DNA from: Paracoccaceae bacterium
GTDB lineage: Bacteria > Pseudomonadota > Alphaproteobacteria > Rhodobacterales > Rhodobacteraceae
Reading direction: 5' to 3'
DNA length: 64,000 nucleotides
Assembly (NCBI GenBank): GCA_003605175.1
Contig: QWDA01000004.1
Location: 124,001 to 188,000 of the forward strand
Made by a program: the position numbers and the translations under genes. Positions 35,672-43,787 of the stretch are shown one piece after another (position 1 is the stretch's first letter; each line of letters starts with the position of its first letter). The notes under the pieces were generated by a model. It was not told where the DNA came from, did not search any database, and was given only the letters and a program-made list of their open reading frames with translations.

Positions 35672-35757
35672 ATGATGTGACCGCCCCCCGACGGCATCGG
35701 CGTGCCAAGGTGGGTCTGCGAGGATCCACAGAGGGGAGCGGTCACATCATCAGAGCC
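35672..35757. repeat. short inverted-repeat element (MITE-like), right portion
   Basis: Arms GATGTGACCGCCCCC (starting 35675) and GGGGAGCGGTCACATC (35733-35748) face each other with about 45 bp between. With the left half-arm beyond the IS110 element, the structure is a roughly 95-bp unit with 24-bp terminal inverted repeats. No coding capacity. Confidence 0.65.
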
Positions 35758-35794
35758 TGACGCATCGATAAACGGTCGTCGCACTGCAGTTTCT

Positions 35795-36035
35795 TGCAGG
35801 TATGGATGGCGGTATCGTTGTAGGTCCGCTGTCGTCCACGCCTGCCAGCCGGCGCGGCAACCCAGCTCATCTAACGGTCGAACCAGATCGCCAGCGAGCC
35901 GCGGCGCTTGAGCGCATCGTTGTAGGTCGGCCAGTTCCTGGTCTTGCAGCGTACGGTTGTCGGTCTGCTCATGCAGACCAGCCACCACGCTGGATTCACA
36001 AGATGAATCCCTCACGGGATCTGTGCAACAGAGCC
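35795..36035 (-). pseudogene. IS5-family transposase fragment with one IS end
   Basis: On the minus strand, the end GGCTCTGTTGCACAG (36035 to 36021) is followed by a reading frame containing RNWPTYNDALKRRG and SLAIWFDR, then a stop, then, in a shifted frame, QRTYNDTAIHTC, after which similarity ends near 35795. This is the N-terminal part of an IS5-family transposase, broken by an in-frame stop, a frameshift and truncation. Confidence 0.75.
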
Positions 36036-36140
36036 CCGTACAATGTCAGAACCGAAAAGCATGTTGCAGCAAGCGATTGACAATTCGATTGCGAGAAATG
36101 CAAGATTGACAACATTGACCCGACGTAGGGTGGCGATGTA

Positions 36141-36764
36141 GTGAGCGGCTTATCTATACTTTGTGTCTTCTTCGCATCAATTTCGCTTGCGCTATACTAT
36201 CTTCCAATGGGACTTTATCTATTTGTTGATAGGTATCTTTCAGACGCGCAGAGCCCACTATACAAAGATTTGGAAATGGTTCGCAAAGCATTCAAGCTTC
36301 AACGATCCAGAAATTTCGCGAACCGCCTCATAAGGACTCTTAAGTATGTCAGCTTGCTGTTTGGCGTCCTCTCAATGCTCTTCGCTAGCTTGTTCTTTCT
36401 GAATAACGGTAGCGCAATAGAGTTTATTAAAACGACTAGGATGGCAGTAATCTTGGTTTGTATCGGTGCGCTAGCACTCCGGTCGCCGACCGAGGTCAGG
36501 CCGGGAAACAATTACCGCACATTGCATAGTGAATTGTTATGGGCTCAATACCGATTGGCCGGGCCTCTATTTGAACGGAATCTGAGTACTCCGAATGAAC
36601 CCGTTCGGTTTCTTTCTGCAATGGGTTTTCCTTCCGACCTCGGCACGTGGCGTAGACTGCTCAGATTTATTTTCAAGACCGCCCTTCTAACTGTCGCCAA
36701 GAGTATTTTGTTGATCCTGGTCGCAATGATTGGAAGCGAAGTGCTTCTCGATTTTTTCGAATGA
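36141..36764 (+). CDS. unknown AT-rich membrane protein A
   Basis: 207 residues from a GTG at 36141. Not recognised. About four hydrophobic segments: 3-29, 67-87, 98-113 and 180-203, with a basic, soluble stretch between the first two (KAFKLQRSRNFANRLIRTLK) and a polar stretch 114-175. Base composition is far poorer in G+C than the rest of the window (21 of 60 bases in the row starting 36181). Two TTGACA hexamers lie in the 100 bp upstream without good -10 partners. Its stop overlaps the next start (ATGA), so the two are translationally coupled. It is probably acquired by transfer. Confidence 0.75.
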   Translation: MSGLSILCVFFASISLALYYLPMGLYLFVDRYLSDAQSPLYKDLEMVRKAFKLQRSRNFANRLIRTLKYVSLLFGVLSMLFASLFFLNNGSAIEFIKTTRMAVILVCIGALALRSPTEVRPGNNYRTLHSELLWAQYRLAGPLFERNLSTPNEPVRFLSAMGFPSDLGTWRRLLRFIFKTALLTVAKSILLILVAMIGSEVLLDFFE

Positions 36765-37525
36765 TTGCGTTTTTGAAAGGTGAGCTATTGGCGGTACTTG
36801 CCGCACTGGGTTTGGCAATATCCATATTTGCAGGCTTCGATCCATTTTTGGACCTGTGTGCGTGGCTACAGCCCATCATTTATTATTGGAAGTTTTATAC
36901 CTATGAATTTTGGGCCACCGTCTTCTATCTTATGCCATTTGTGCCAAGGAATATATTTGATGTATTCAATTTGATTGTCTTTATGGTGGTATTGGGTTTT
37001 CGGATCGGCGCACAGATGAAATACCTAAACGTGTTGGATGGTGCAGAGTTGTTTTCGTCTGGACTTAGCGGAAAGTTCAACTTCTATCGCAAAACAGTCC
37101 TTCTTCCTGTCTTGTTCGTGTCGGTGTTTATTCTCTTTCCTGTATTCGGCTGGTCTCTGCAAGATTCCGACTATGACACAAACTCCACACTAGAAAGGAT
37201 CGACCGTTCTTTAGGGGCGATGCCGATAGTGGTCAAGGGCATGGCCGTTGCGATATTGGTAACATCTGTCTGGGTTTCGATATTTCTTGACGAGTATAAA
37301 GACTCGGTTATCTATGGCACGAACTTGGCAGCCAGAATCCTTCTTTCTCGGCATCTATGGAGGGTTACCATGATTATCTTTGCTCTGATTGGCTTAAACT
37401 TTGTTGGCCTGCGCGTCGATGAAATTAGGTCTATCAAGATGCCTGTTCCGCCGGGCATCGAAATAGATAGCTCCGTCCCCTCTGATCCAGGGTCAGGATG
37501 CATTGATTTTCACTGCGCTGCGTGA
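36761..37525 (+). CDS. unknown AT-rich membrane protein B, 3' end replaced by IS
   Basis: 254 residues. Not recognised. About six hydrophobic segments (near 8-25, 33-60, 68-80, 110-130, 155-173, 200-218) and the same low-G+C character as its upstream partner, with which it overlaps by 4 bp. The last 12 or so codons (from 37489) lie inside the left end of the following IS5-family element, so the native C-terminus appears to have been cut off. The final residues are IS-derived. Confidence 0.7.
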   Translation: MIAFLKGELLAVLAALGLAISIFAGFDPFLDLCAWLQPIIYYWKFYTYEFWATVFYLMPFVPRNIFDVFNLIVFMVVLGFRIGAQMKYLNVLDGAELFSSGLSGKFNFYRKTVLLPVLFVSVFILFPVFGWSLQDSDYDTNSTLERIDRSLGAMPIVVKGMAVAILVTSVWVSIFLDEYKDSVIYGTNLAARILLSRHLWRVTMIIFALIGLNFVGLRVDEIRSIKMPVPPGIEIDSSVPSDPGSGCIDFHCAA

Positions 37526-38321
37526 TTCATGGCTCGAAAAACGGAGCGGTGACGTGAGCGAGCTTTGCTGGCTGACCGACGAGCAGATGACCAAGCTTTC
37601 CCCTTTCTTCCCGAGTTCGCACGGCAAGCAACGGGTCGATGACAGGTGGGTGTTGGGCGGGATAATCTTCATCAATCACAATGGTTTGCGCTGACAAGAC
37701 GCCCCGAAAGCCTATGGCCCGCACAAGACGCTTTACAGCCGGTGGAAGCGTTCGAGCGATAAAGGCATTTTCGCGCGGATGACGGCAGATCTCGCCGCCG
37801 AGCATAGCGAAGAGAAGACCGTGATGATCGACGCGACCTATCTGAAGGCTCATCGAACGGCGACCAGCATGGCCGCCAAGAAGGGGGGGGTGGTCGCCTG
37901 ATCGGCCGGACAAAGTGCGGCATGAACACCAAATTGCATGCCGTCTGTGGCATCTTGGGACGACCAATCGACCTGTTCGTCACCGATGGGCAGGTGAGCG
38001 ACTACATCGGCGCGCGGGCGTTGGTGAGCGGCCTGCCCACCGTCAAATGGCCGCTCGGGGATCGCGGTTTTGACGCCGACTGGCTCAGAGAAGCGTTGCA
38101 CGACAGGGGCATACGCGCCTGCATCCCCGGCCGAAAGCAGCGAAAGACCCCGGTCAAATATGCAAGCGCCGCTACAAGCGGCGAAACCAGATCGAGATCA
38201 TGTTCGGGAGGCTCAAGGACTGGCGACGCGTGGCGACCCGTTTTGACCGATGCCCCAAGGTCTTCCTCTCAGCCATCGCTCTCGCCGCCGTCGTAATCTA
38301 CTGGTTATGAATCCTGACCCT
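37489..38321 (+). mobile_element. IS5-family (IS427-group) insertion sequence, decayed
   Basis: Inverted ends AGGGTCAGGAT (37489-37499) and ATCCTGACCCT (38311-38321) bound an 833-bp element, the usual size for the group. The transposase inside is broken. The left end has truncated the preceding unknown gene. Confidence 0.82.
37554..38310 (+). pseudogene. IS427-group transposase pseudogene
   Basis: Begins at a GTG with SELCWLTDEQMTKLSPFFP. An in-frame TGA at 37692 follows NHNGLR, where the family has tryptophan. The frame then continues (DAPKAYGPHKTLYSRW, MIDATYLKAHRTA) to a run of eight G at 37883-37890, where the reading shifts to GRTKCGMNTKLHAV and GDRGFDADWLREAL. A second shift near 38160 leads to QIEIMFGRLKDWRRV and ends IYWL. 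The catalytic D, D and E segments are all recognisable, but the gene is dead unless the G-run is a programmed shift, and even then the TGA remains. Confidence 0.85.
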
Positions 38322-38751
38322 AGTCCGACTTCTCGGCGCAGCAATGCCTGCAGAAGCCCTGTTCTCAGGCCATCGCGCGATCCGGGGAACGATAGTGGCA
38401 AGCAGCGCAAACTCCAATCTGATAGGCTCAATGACGGATTTGTCCCGCTTTCCTGACGGCGGCACGGGCACGGGTCGTGCGCTCGCGGCGGTCGGCTGCT
38501 TTGACAGGCTGCGCCGCGGCGTAGCTGCCCAGAGTCGAAGGTCGGCTCAGGGCCGGACGGGTCTGTTGTGGAGGCGAGGGCGAAGATCCGGAAAGTCCCG
38601 CATGGCCACCATTCGACATGGCGGTTCCGGGGCGGGCCGTCTTTTGTCCGGGATGACTTGCGGGCGGGGCGGTCAGGGGGCGGAACGCGCGGCGCCCTCG
38701 GGAAGAGACCCGCCCCGTTTCGTGGGGCGGGCCAGGGTTCGTCCATCCCGC
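38322..38751. other. non-coding stretch between IS and PhoX gene
   Basis: About 430 bp with no convincing gene on either strand; open frames have no family resemblance. The only structure seen is the hairpin near 38709-38731. Confidence 0.5.
38709..38731 (-). terminator. hairpin downstream of the PhoX-type gene
   Basis: Perfect 8-bp G+C stem (38709-38716 with 38724-38731) and 7-base loop, 21 bp past the stop of the minus-strand phosphatase gene. The T tract on that strand is weak (TCTCTTCCC), so terminator function is probable but not certain. Confidence 0.5.
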
Positions 38752-40638
38752 TCAGCCGACAAGACCGCCGTCTTCGCGCCAGACGGCGATCAGGGTCGAG
38801 CGCGGCAGCCCCTCTCCATCCGGGAACGATCCGCCCGGATGCTGGATCCCGACGAACATCGTCTTGCGGTCCACCGACCAGCACAACCCGGTGACCTCCG
38901 CGCCGGTCGGGCCCGTGAGGAACCGTTCGATCCGGCCGGACACCGGGTCGCCCGCGAGCATCTGGTTGTTTCCCATGCCCTCGAACTCGCCTTCGTTGCT
39001 GTCGTCGCCGTCGGTCTGGATCCAGATCAGCCCGGCGCTGTCGAACATCATCCCGTCCGGAGAGTTGAACATGTTGCCCTCGTTGACGTTGGCGGATCCC
39101 TTGTACGCGCCCTCGGCCACGACCGGGTTGCCGGCCATCACGTAGAGATCCCAGCGGAAGGCCGCGGTGGCATGGTCGTCATTGGCGGGGAACCAGCGCA
39201 CGATCTGGCCGTAGTTGTTCGCCTCTCTCGGGTTCGGGCCGTTCACCGAGGTGTCGTCGCCACCGGCATTCGGTTTCACGCCCCGGTTCTTGTTGTTGGT
39301 GAGCGAGGCATATCCTTCCACCGCGATCGGATTGACCTGCACCCATTCGGGCCGGTCCATCGTGGTGCCGCCTGCGGCCGAGGCGGCCATCCGGGTAAAG
39401 ATCAGGATCTCGGCTTCCCCCATGCCGGTGGTTTCGGGCGTGAGAGGCAACCATTCGCCGGTTCCGTCGGCATGGAACCGGGCGACGAAGAGCTGCCCGT
39501 CATCGAGCAGGTGGTCGGTCGGGCCGCCCGGCGAATAGACGCCGTTCGAGAGATACTTGTACAGGTATTCGCCCCTCTCGTCGTCGCCCATGTAGACCAC
39601 GACGCGCCCGTCGGGCGCGAGCGCGACCGCGGCATTCTCGTGCTTGATCCGGCCGAGCGCCGTGCGCTTCACGGGGGTCGAATTCGGGTCGGAGGGATCG
39701 ATTTCCGTCACCCAGCCCTGCCGGCGCGGCTCCGCCGGGTTCTTCGCGAAATCGAAGCGGTCGTCGAACCGGTGATAGTCGTAGCCCCAGCCTTCGGCGA
39801 CGATTCCGTAGCGGGCATAGTCTTCTGGCAGTTCGGTGCCGGCGTCCGTCGCGCCGAAGTAGCCGTTGAAGTTCTCTTCGCAGGTCAGGTAGGTGCCCCA
39901 GGGTGTCGGACCGGAGCCGCAGTTGTTGATGGTGCCGAGCGGATTCATGCCCTCGGGGTCGGCGTCGGTCTTCAGCAGGTCGTGGCCCGCGGCCGGGCCG
40001 GCGAACCGCATCGGCGTGTTGTGGTCGATCCTGCGGTTGAAGGGGCTGTCGACGACCACCTCATAGCCGCCGCCGGATTTCGGGGCGACCTCCATGACGG
40101 TGACGCCCTGGATGCGCTGCAGCATGAGAACGTCGTCGGCGTTCTGCGGCACGCCCCCGGAGGCGGGCAGGTTGATCTCGCGATTGGCGTATTCGCTGTT
40201 GACGGCGATGACCTCGTGGCCGTCAATCGAGTAGAGCCACATCCCGTCGGTGTTCTCTCCGAAAACATACTGGGCCGTCTCGGCGTCATGGCCCTTTTCG
40301 GGGTCGAATTCCGCGGCGTTGGAGAACAGCGGATCCCCCCAACGCACGACCGGGGCCCAGCGGTAGCCGTCCGGCACATGCACCGTCGCGTCGGTGTGAA
40401 TCGGGATCGGAGTGAAGGCGAAACGCGACCTTGCCTGTGCCTCGGCCGAAGTGGTGGACAGGAGTGTGCCGGTTCCCATCACCGCGGCGCCGGAGCCGAA
40501 AGCCAGCACACCGCCCATGAACCCGCGGCGCGAGATCGCCTCCTCGACGACCCTGTCGAATTCGCATCCCTGGGGGCGGGGGTTGTTCAGCTCGTCCCAA
40601 TCGTCCGCAGATAGTTTGTTTTTATCAATGTCTTTCAT
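38752..40638 (-). CDS. PhoX-family phosphatase (DUF839), Tat-exported
   Basis: 628 residues. Twin-arginine motif SRRGFMGG near 36-43 followed by a hydrophobic stretch and cleavage near SAEAQA. The body is the PhoX/DUF839 six-bladed fold with segments WGTYLTCEENFNGYFGATD and RWFPANDDHATAAF. PhoX enzymes are Ca/Fe-dependent periplasmic alkaline phosphatases that release phosphate from organic esters. A strong ribosome site (AGGGAGGAAG) precedes the ATG. No clear Pho box was found in the 188 bp upstream. Confidence 0.85.
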   Translation of the reverse strand: MKDIDKNKLSADDWDELNNPRPQGCEFDRVVEEAISRRGFMGGVLAFGSGAAVMGTGTLLSTTSAEAQARSRFAFTPIPIHTDATVHVPDGYRWAPVVRWGDPLFSNAAEFDPEKGHDAETAQYVFGENTDGMWLYSIDGHEVIAVNSEYANREINLPASGGVPQNADDVLMLQRIQGVTVMEVAPKSGGGYEVVVDSPFNRRIDHNTPMRFAGPAAGHDLLKTDADPEGMNPLGTINNCGSGPTPWGTYLTCEENFNGYFGATDAGTELPEDYARYGIVAEGWGYDYHRFDDRFDFAKNPAEPRRQGWVTEIDPSDPNSTPVKRTALGRIKHENAAVALAPDGRVVVYMGDDERGEYLYKYLSNGVYSPGGPTDHLLDDGQLFVARFHADGTGEWLPLTPETTGMGEAEILIFTRMAASAAGGTTMDRPEWVQVNPIAVEGYASLTNNKNRGVKPNAGGDDTSVNGPNPREANNYGQIVRWFPANDDHATAAFRWDLYVMAGNPVVAEGAYKGSANVNEGNMFNSPDGMMFDSAGLIWIQTDGDDSNEGEFEGMGNNQMLAGDPVSGRIERFLTGPTGAEVTGLCWSVDRKTMFVGIQHPGGSFPDGEGLPRSTLIAVWREDGGLVG

Positions 40639-40752
40639 GGATCTTCCTCCCTTGGTTCCGGCCGCACTCGCCCTTAGGGGTCATTTGGCAACCAGGTCTA
40701 CAGCCTACACGGGAGCAGGCATCACACCAGCGGGATTCTCCGGAACCGGCCC

Positions 40753-40770
40753 CGGGACGGCGGCGTCCCG
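40753..40770 (-). terminator. small hairpin after the tail-tube gene
   Basis: Perfect 7-bp stem (40753-40759 with 40764-40770) and 4-base loop, 57 bp past the stop of the minus-strand tail-tube gene. No T tract, so terminator function is weakly supported. Confidence 0.3.
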
Positions 40771-40826
40771 CCCGCGCTCCGGGTCAGGACCGGGCGTCTG
40801 CGACACATGAGGCGGCCGGGGGCGGC

Positions 40827-41264
40827 CTAGTCGGATTCGAGCTCGAGCCGTTCGTGGGTGAGGACCAGGGTTTCGATGGCGACGTCGCTGCCGGCGGCGT
40901 CGAAGAGCGGGCCCTCATATTTCGACGGCCAGGCGTTCAGGAGCCTCCACCGGCAGACCGGGGCGGCGTCGGGGCCGAGGAGGCTGATCACCACGGCGCG
41001 GCGGTCGGCGGGATTGGCGGCGATGGCATCGTGCCATTGCCAGAGGCGCTTGTCGCCGGCGATGCCGCGTTTCAGGGTCACGTTCTGGTATTTCCTCAGG
41101 CCCGGGAACTTGCGGACGCCGGTCAGGGCGTCGCTGCCCTCGCGATACTCGATCACGTCGTATTCCGAGCTGAGGCCGGACACCTCGGAAAAACCCGCCG
41201 CGTCGATGCCGTCGATCTCGAGGAGGAAGTTGAAGTTGCGGAAGGGGTCGCGATGGGTGGCCAT
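40827..41264 (-). CDS. phage-tail tube protein (gp19/Pvc1/Afp1-like), orphan
   Basis: 145 residues of the T4 gp19-like tail tube family: DPFRNFNFLLEIDGIDAAGFSEVSGL at the N-terminus, YREGSDALTGVRKFPGLRKY, and the C-terminal WPSKYEGPLFDAAGSDVAIET then LTHERLELE. Such proteins form the inner tube of contractile tails and extracellular injection systems. No sheath, baseplate, spike or AAA ATPase gene is nearby, so it is an orphan copy. Its neighbours are PhoX and rpe. Confidence 0.88.
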   Translation of the reverse strand: MATHRDPFRNFNFLLEIDGIDAAGFSEVSGLSSEYDVIEYREGSDALTGVRKFPGLRKYQNVTLKRGIAGDKRLWQWHDAIAANPADRRAVVISLLGPDAAPVCRWRLLNAWPSKYEGPLFDAAGSDVAIETLVLTHERLELESD

Positions 41265-41452
41265 GGGGAAATTCCTTTGTGTCGAATATATCTAGGGGAG
41301 CGCGACCTTTCGCTATCGGCCAGTGCCGAAGCGGTCAGGATCGCCCAGCCAAGCACCGCGCCGAAAGCGCGCCACAGCAGCGACTTCACAGGTCAGTCCC
41401 CCTTCGGCGCGAGTCTAGCAGGCGCGGGCCGAAAAGGAAGATGTGGGAACGA

Positions 41453-42139
41453 TCAGGCCGTGGCGGCGGCGCGGATCGCGGCGATATTGGTGCCGTAGAT
41501 TTCCGGCGCGTCGACGGAACCGCCGCGGAACACCGCGGAGCCGGCGACGAGCACGTCGGCGCCAGCCGCGACGACGAGGGGCGCCGTGGACGGATCGACG
41601 CCGCCGTCGATCTCGATATGGACCGGGCGGTCGCCGATCATCGTGCGGAGGGCGCGGATCTTGGCACTCATGTCGATGAACTTCTGGCCGCCGAAGCCGG
41701 GGTTCACGGTCATGACGCAAACCAGATCGGCGAGGTCGAGGAGATGCGCCACCGCCTCGGCCGGGGTGCCCGGATTGAGCGCCACGCCGGCCTTCATCCC
41801 GGCCGCCCGGATCGCCTGGAGGGTGCGGTGGATATGCGGGCCGGCCTCCACATGGGCGGTCAGAACATCCGCCCCGGCCTCGGCATAGGCGTCGATATAG
41901 GGGTCTACCGGCGAGATCATCAGGTGGACATCCATCACCGACTTCACGTGGGGGCGGAACGCCTTCACCGCGGGTGGGCCGAAGGTGAGGTTCGGGACGA
42001 AATGGCCGTCCATCACGTCCACATGGATCCAGTCGGCGCCCTGGGCCTCGATGGCCCGGATCTCCTCGCCGAAATTGGCGAAATCGGCGGAGAGGATCGA
42101 CGGAGCGATCTTGACGGTACGGTCGAAGCTCTGGGGCAT
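41453..42139 (-). CDS. rpe: ribulose-phosphate 3-epimerase
   Basis: 228 residues. Interconverts ribulose-5-phosphate and xylulose-5-phosphate in the pentose phosphate and Calvin pathways. TIM-barrel motifs: [18 protein letters not shown] at the N-terminus, [31 protein letters not shown] and [11 protein letters not shown], with the metal-binding His and Asp residues present. It is divergent from the DMT-like gene. Confidence 0.96.
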   Translation of the reverse strand: MPQSFDRTVKIAPSILSADFANFGEEIRAIEAQGADWIHVDVMDGHFVPNLTFGPPAVKAFRPHVKSVMDVHLMISPVDPYIDAYAEAGADVLTAHVEAGPHIHRTLQAIRAAGMKAGVALNPGTPAEAVAHLLDLADLVCVMTVNPGFGGQKFIDMSAKIRALRTMIGDRPVHIEIDGGVDPSTAPLVVAAGADVLVAGSAVFRGGSVDAPEIYGTNIAAIRAAATA

Positions 42140-42248
42140 GGTCGGGATTCCTCGGGCGCTGGCGGGGACTGGTTAACGGCGCTTCCGGGTCTTGTCACCA
42201 CCCCGATTGCCGCGCAGGGTGGCGCGGTTTCGGGATGGGAGCAGGCGG

Positions 42249-42695
42249 ATGCCCTCGACGGTCTGGATTGCGCTGGCGGCGATCGCGCTCGGCGGGGCGG
42301 CGATTGCGGTGCAGGCGCCGATCAACGCGCGGCTTTCGGCGCATGTGGGCGACCCGGTCGCGGCGGCGGCGATCTCGTTTCTCGTCGGGTTTCTCGTGCT
42401 CGGCGGGGCAACTTTGGTCCGGGGCAGCGTGCCCGGGCTGGCGCAGGCGGCGGCGGTGCCATGGTGGGCCTGGATCGGCGGGGCCTGCGGGGCGTTCTAT
42501 GTCTGGGCGGCGATCTGGTCGGTGGGCACGCTCGGCGTGGTGACGCTGGTGGCGGCGCTGATCTTCGGGCAGCTCGCCGCCGCGCTGGTGGTGGACGCGG
42601 TGGGCGCGTTCGGCCTTCCGGTGCGGGAGATCAGCGTCACGCGGCTTCTGGCGGTGCTGTTCGTGGCGGTGGGGCTGGTGTTGTCGCGGCTCTGA
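42249..42695 (+). CDS. DMT-type small transporter (YdcZ/DUF606 family)
   Basis: 148 residues from the ATG at 42249, preceded by GGGAGCAGGCGG; the frame is open further upstream but without a good start. Five hydrophobic segments fill the protein, with conserved VQAPINARLSAHVGDPVAAA near 21. The family is related to EamA/DMT exporters and the substrate is unknown. Confidence 0.8.
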   Translation: MPSTVWIALAAIALGGAAIAVQAPINARLSAHVGDPVAAAAISFLVGFLVLGGATLVRGSVPGLAQAAAVPWWAWIGGACGAFYVWAAIWSVGTLGVVTLVAALIFGQLAAALVVDAVGAFGLPVREISVTRLLAVLFVAVGLVLSRL

Positions 42696-42779
42696 GATTT
42701 TTGACTGGATGGTCAATCTTGTGTTTTCACCCGGCCCGTGCGACGGTTTTCCGGACATTTCCCAAGGGTTCTGCCGCCC

Positions 42780-43784
42780 GTGACCCACGCTCCTTCCCCA
42801 GAAACGACCCGGACCGCTACGGCCCAGCTGCCGCAGCTCCATGAGCCGCGCAATGCCGGGATGCCGCTCGATCTCGACTGGGTGCGGCGGGTGCAGGCGA
42901 ATACCTCGGCGATCGAGCGGCGCGCGGTGACGATCGGCACAAGGCGGTCGGTGAAGAAGGACTGGCAGGCGGCCTGGCTTCTCCGCGCGATCACGCTGAT
43001 CGACCTCACCACGCTGGCCGGCGACGATACCGAAGGGCGGGTGCGACGGCTTTGCGCCAAGGCTCGGCAACCGGTGCGGCAGGACCTGCTCGACCTGCTC
43101 GGCATGGGGCCGATCACGACGGGGGCGGTCTGCGTCTATCACGACATGGTGGCGGTGGCGGTGGACGCCCTGGCGGGGTCGGGCATTCCGGTGGCGGCGG
43201 TCTCCACCGGGTTCCCGGCGGGGCTCTCGCCGTTTCAGCTTCGGGTTCAGGAAATCCGCGAGAGCGTGGCGGCCGGCGCGCAGGAAATCGACATCGTGAT
43301 TTCGCGGCGGCACGTGCTGACCGGGGACTGGCAGGCGCTCTATGACGAGATGGCCGAATTCCGGGCGGCCTGCGGCGACGCCCATGTGAAGGCGATCCTG
43401 GCGACGGGCGAGCTGGGCACCCTGCGCAACGTGGCGCGGGCCTCGGTGGTCTGCATGATGGCCGGCGCGGATTTCATCAAGACCTCGACCGGCAAGGAGG
43501 GGGTGAACGCCACCCTGCCGGTGAGCCTGGTGATGATCCGGGCGATCCGCGACTACGAGGCGCGGACCGGGTTCAAGGTGGGCTACAAGCCAGCGGGCGG
43601 GATCTCCAAGGCGAAAGACGCGCTCGTGTATCTCGCGCTGATGAAGGACGAGCTGGGCGACCGCTGGCTGAAGCCGGACCTGTTCCGCTTCGGCGCCTCC
43701 AGCCTTCTGGGCGATATCGAGCGGCAGCTCGAGCACCATGTCACGGGACGGTATTCGGCCTCGTGGCGGCATCCGATGGGGTAG
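42780..43784 (+). CDS. deoC: deoxyribose-phosphate aldolase
   Basis: Cleaves 2-deoxyribose-5-phosphate to glyceraldehyde-3-phosphate and acetaldehyde. 334 residues from a GTG at 42780, with AAGGG 12 bp upstream; an in-frame GTG at 42738 would add 14 residues. The Schiff-base lysine is in FIKTSTGKEG and the second catalytic lysine in VGYKPAGGI. It is the first gene of an operon with the lyase-like gene 3 bp downstream and the ALDH16-type gene. Confidence 0.93.
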   Translation: MTHAPSPETTRTATAQLPQLHEPRNAGMPLDLDWVRRVQANTSAIERRAVTIGTRRSVKKDWQAAWLLRAITLIDLTTLAGDDTEGRVRRLCAKARQPVRQDLLDLLGMGPITTGAVCVYHDMVAVAVDALAGSGIPVAAVSTGFPAGLSPFQLRVQEIRESVAAGAQEIDIVISRRHVLTGDWQALYDEMAEFRAACGDAHVKAILATGELGTLRNVARASVVCMMAGADFIKTSTGKEGVNATLPVSLVMIRAIRDYEARTGFKVGYKPAGGISKAKDALVYLALMKDELGDRWLKPDLFRFGASSLLGDIERQLEHHVTGRYSASWRHPMG

Positions 43785-43787
43785 AGC

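Noticed and set aside
38344-40614. Long plus-strand frame antisense to the PhoX gene.
   Set aside because: Same reason: composition is that of a shadow frame, and PhoX is well supported on the other strand.
40639-40826. Pho box upstream of the PhoX gene.
   Set aside because: Looked for CTGTCAT-type direct repeats; none was found, so phosphate control is not claimed.
41153-41389. Short minus-strand reading frame with a good signal-peptide-like start (MKSLLWRAFGAVLGWAILTASALA).
   Set aside because: Its second half runs through the tail-tube gene in another frame and turns into low-complexity serine/threonine; the ribosome site is poorly spaced. The signal-like start may be a relic, so it is not called as a gene.
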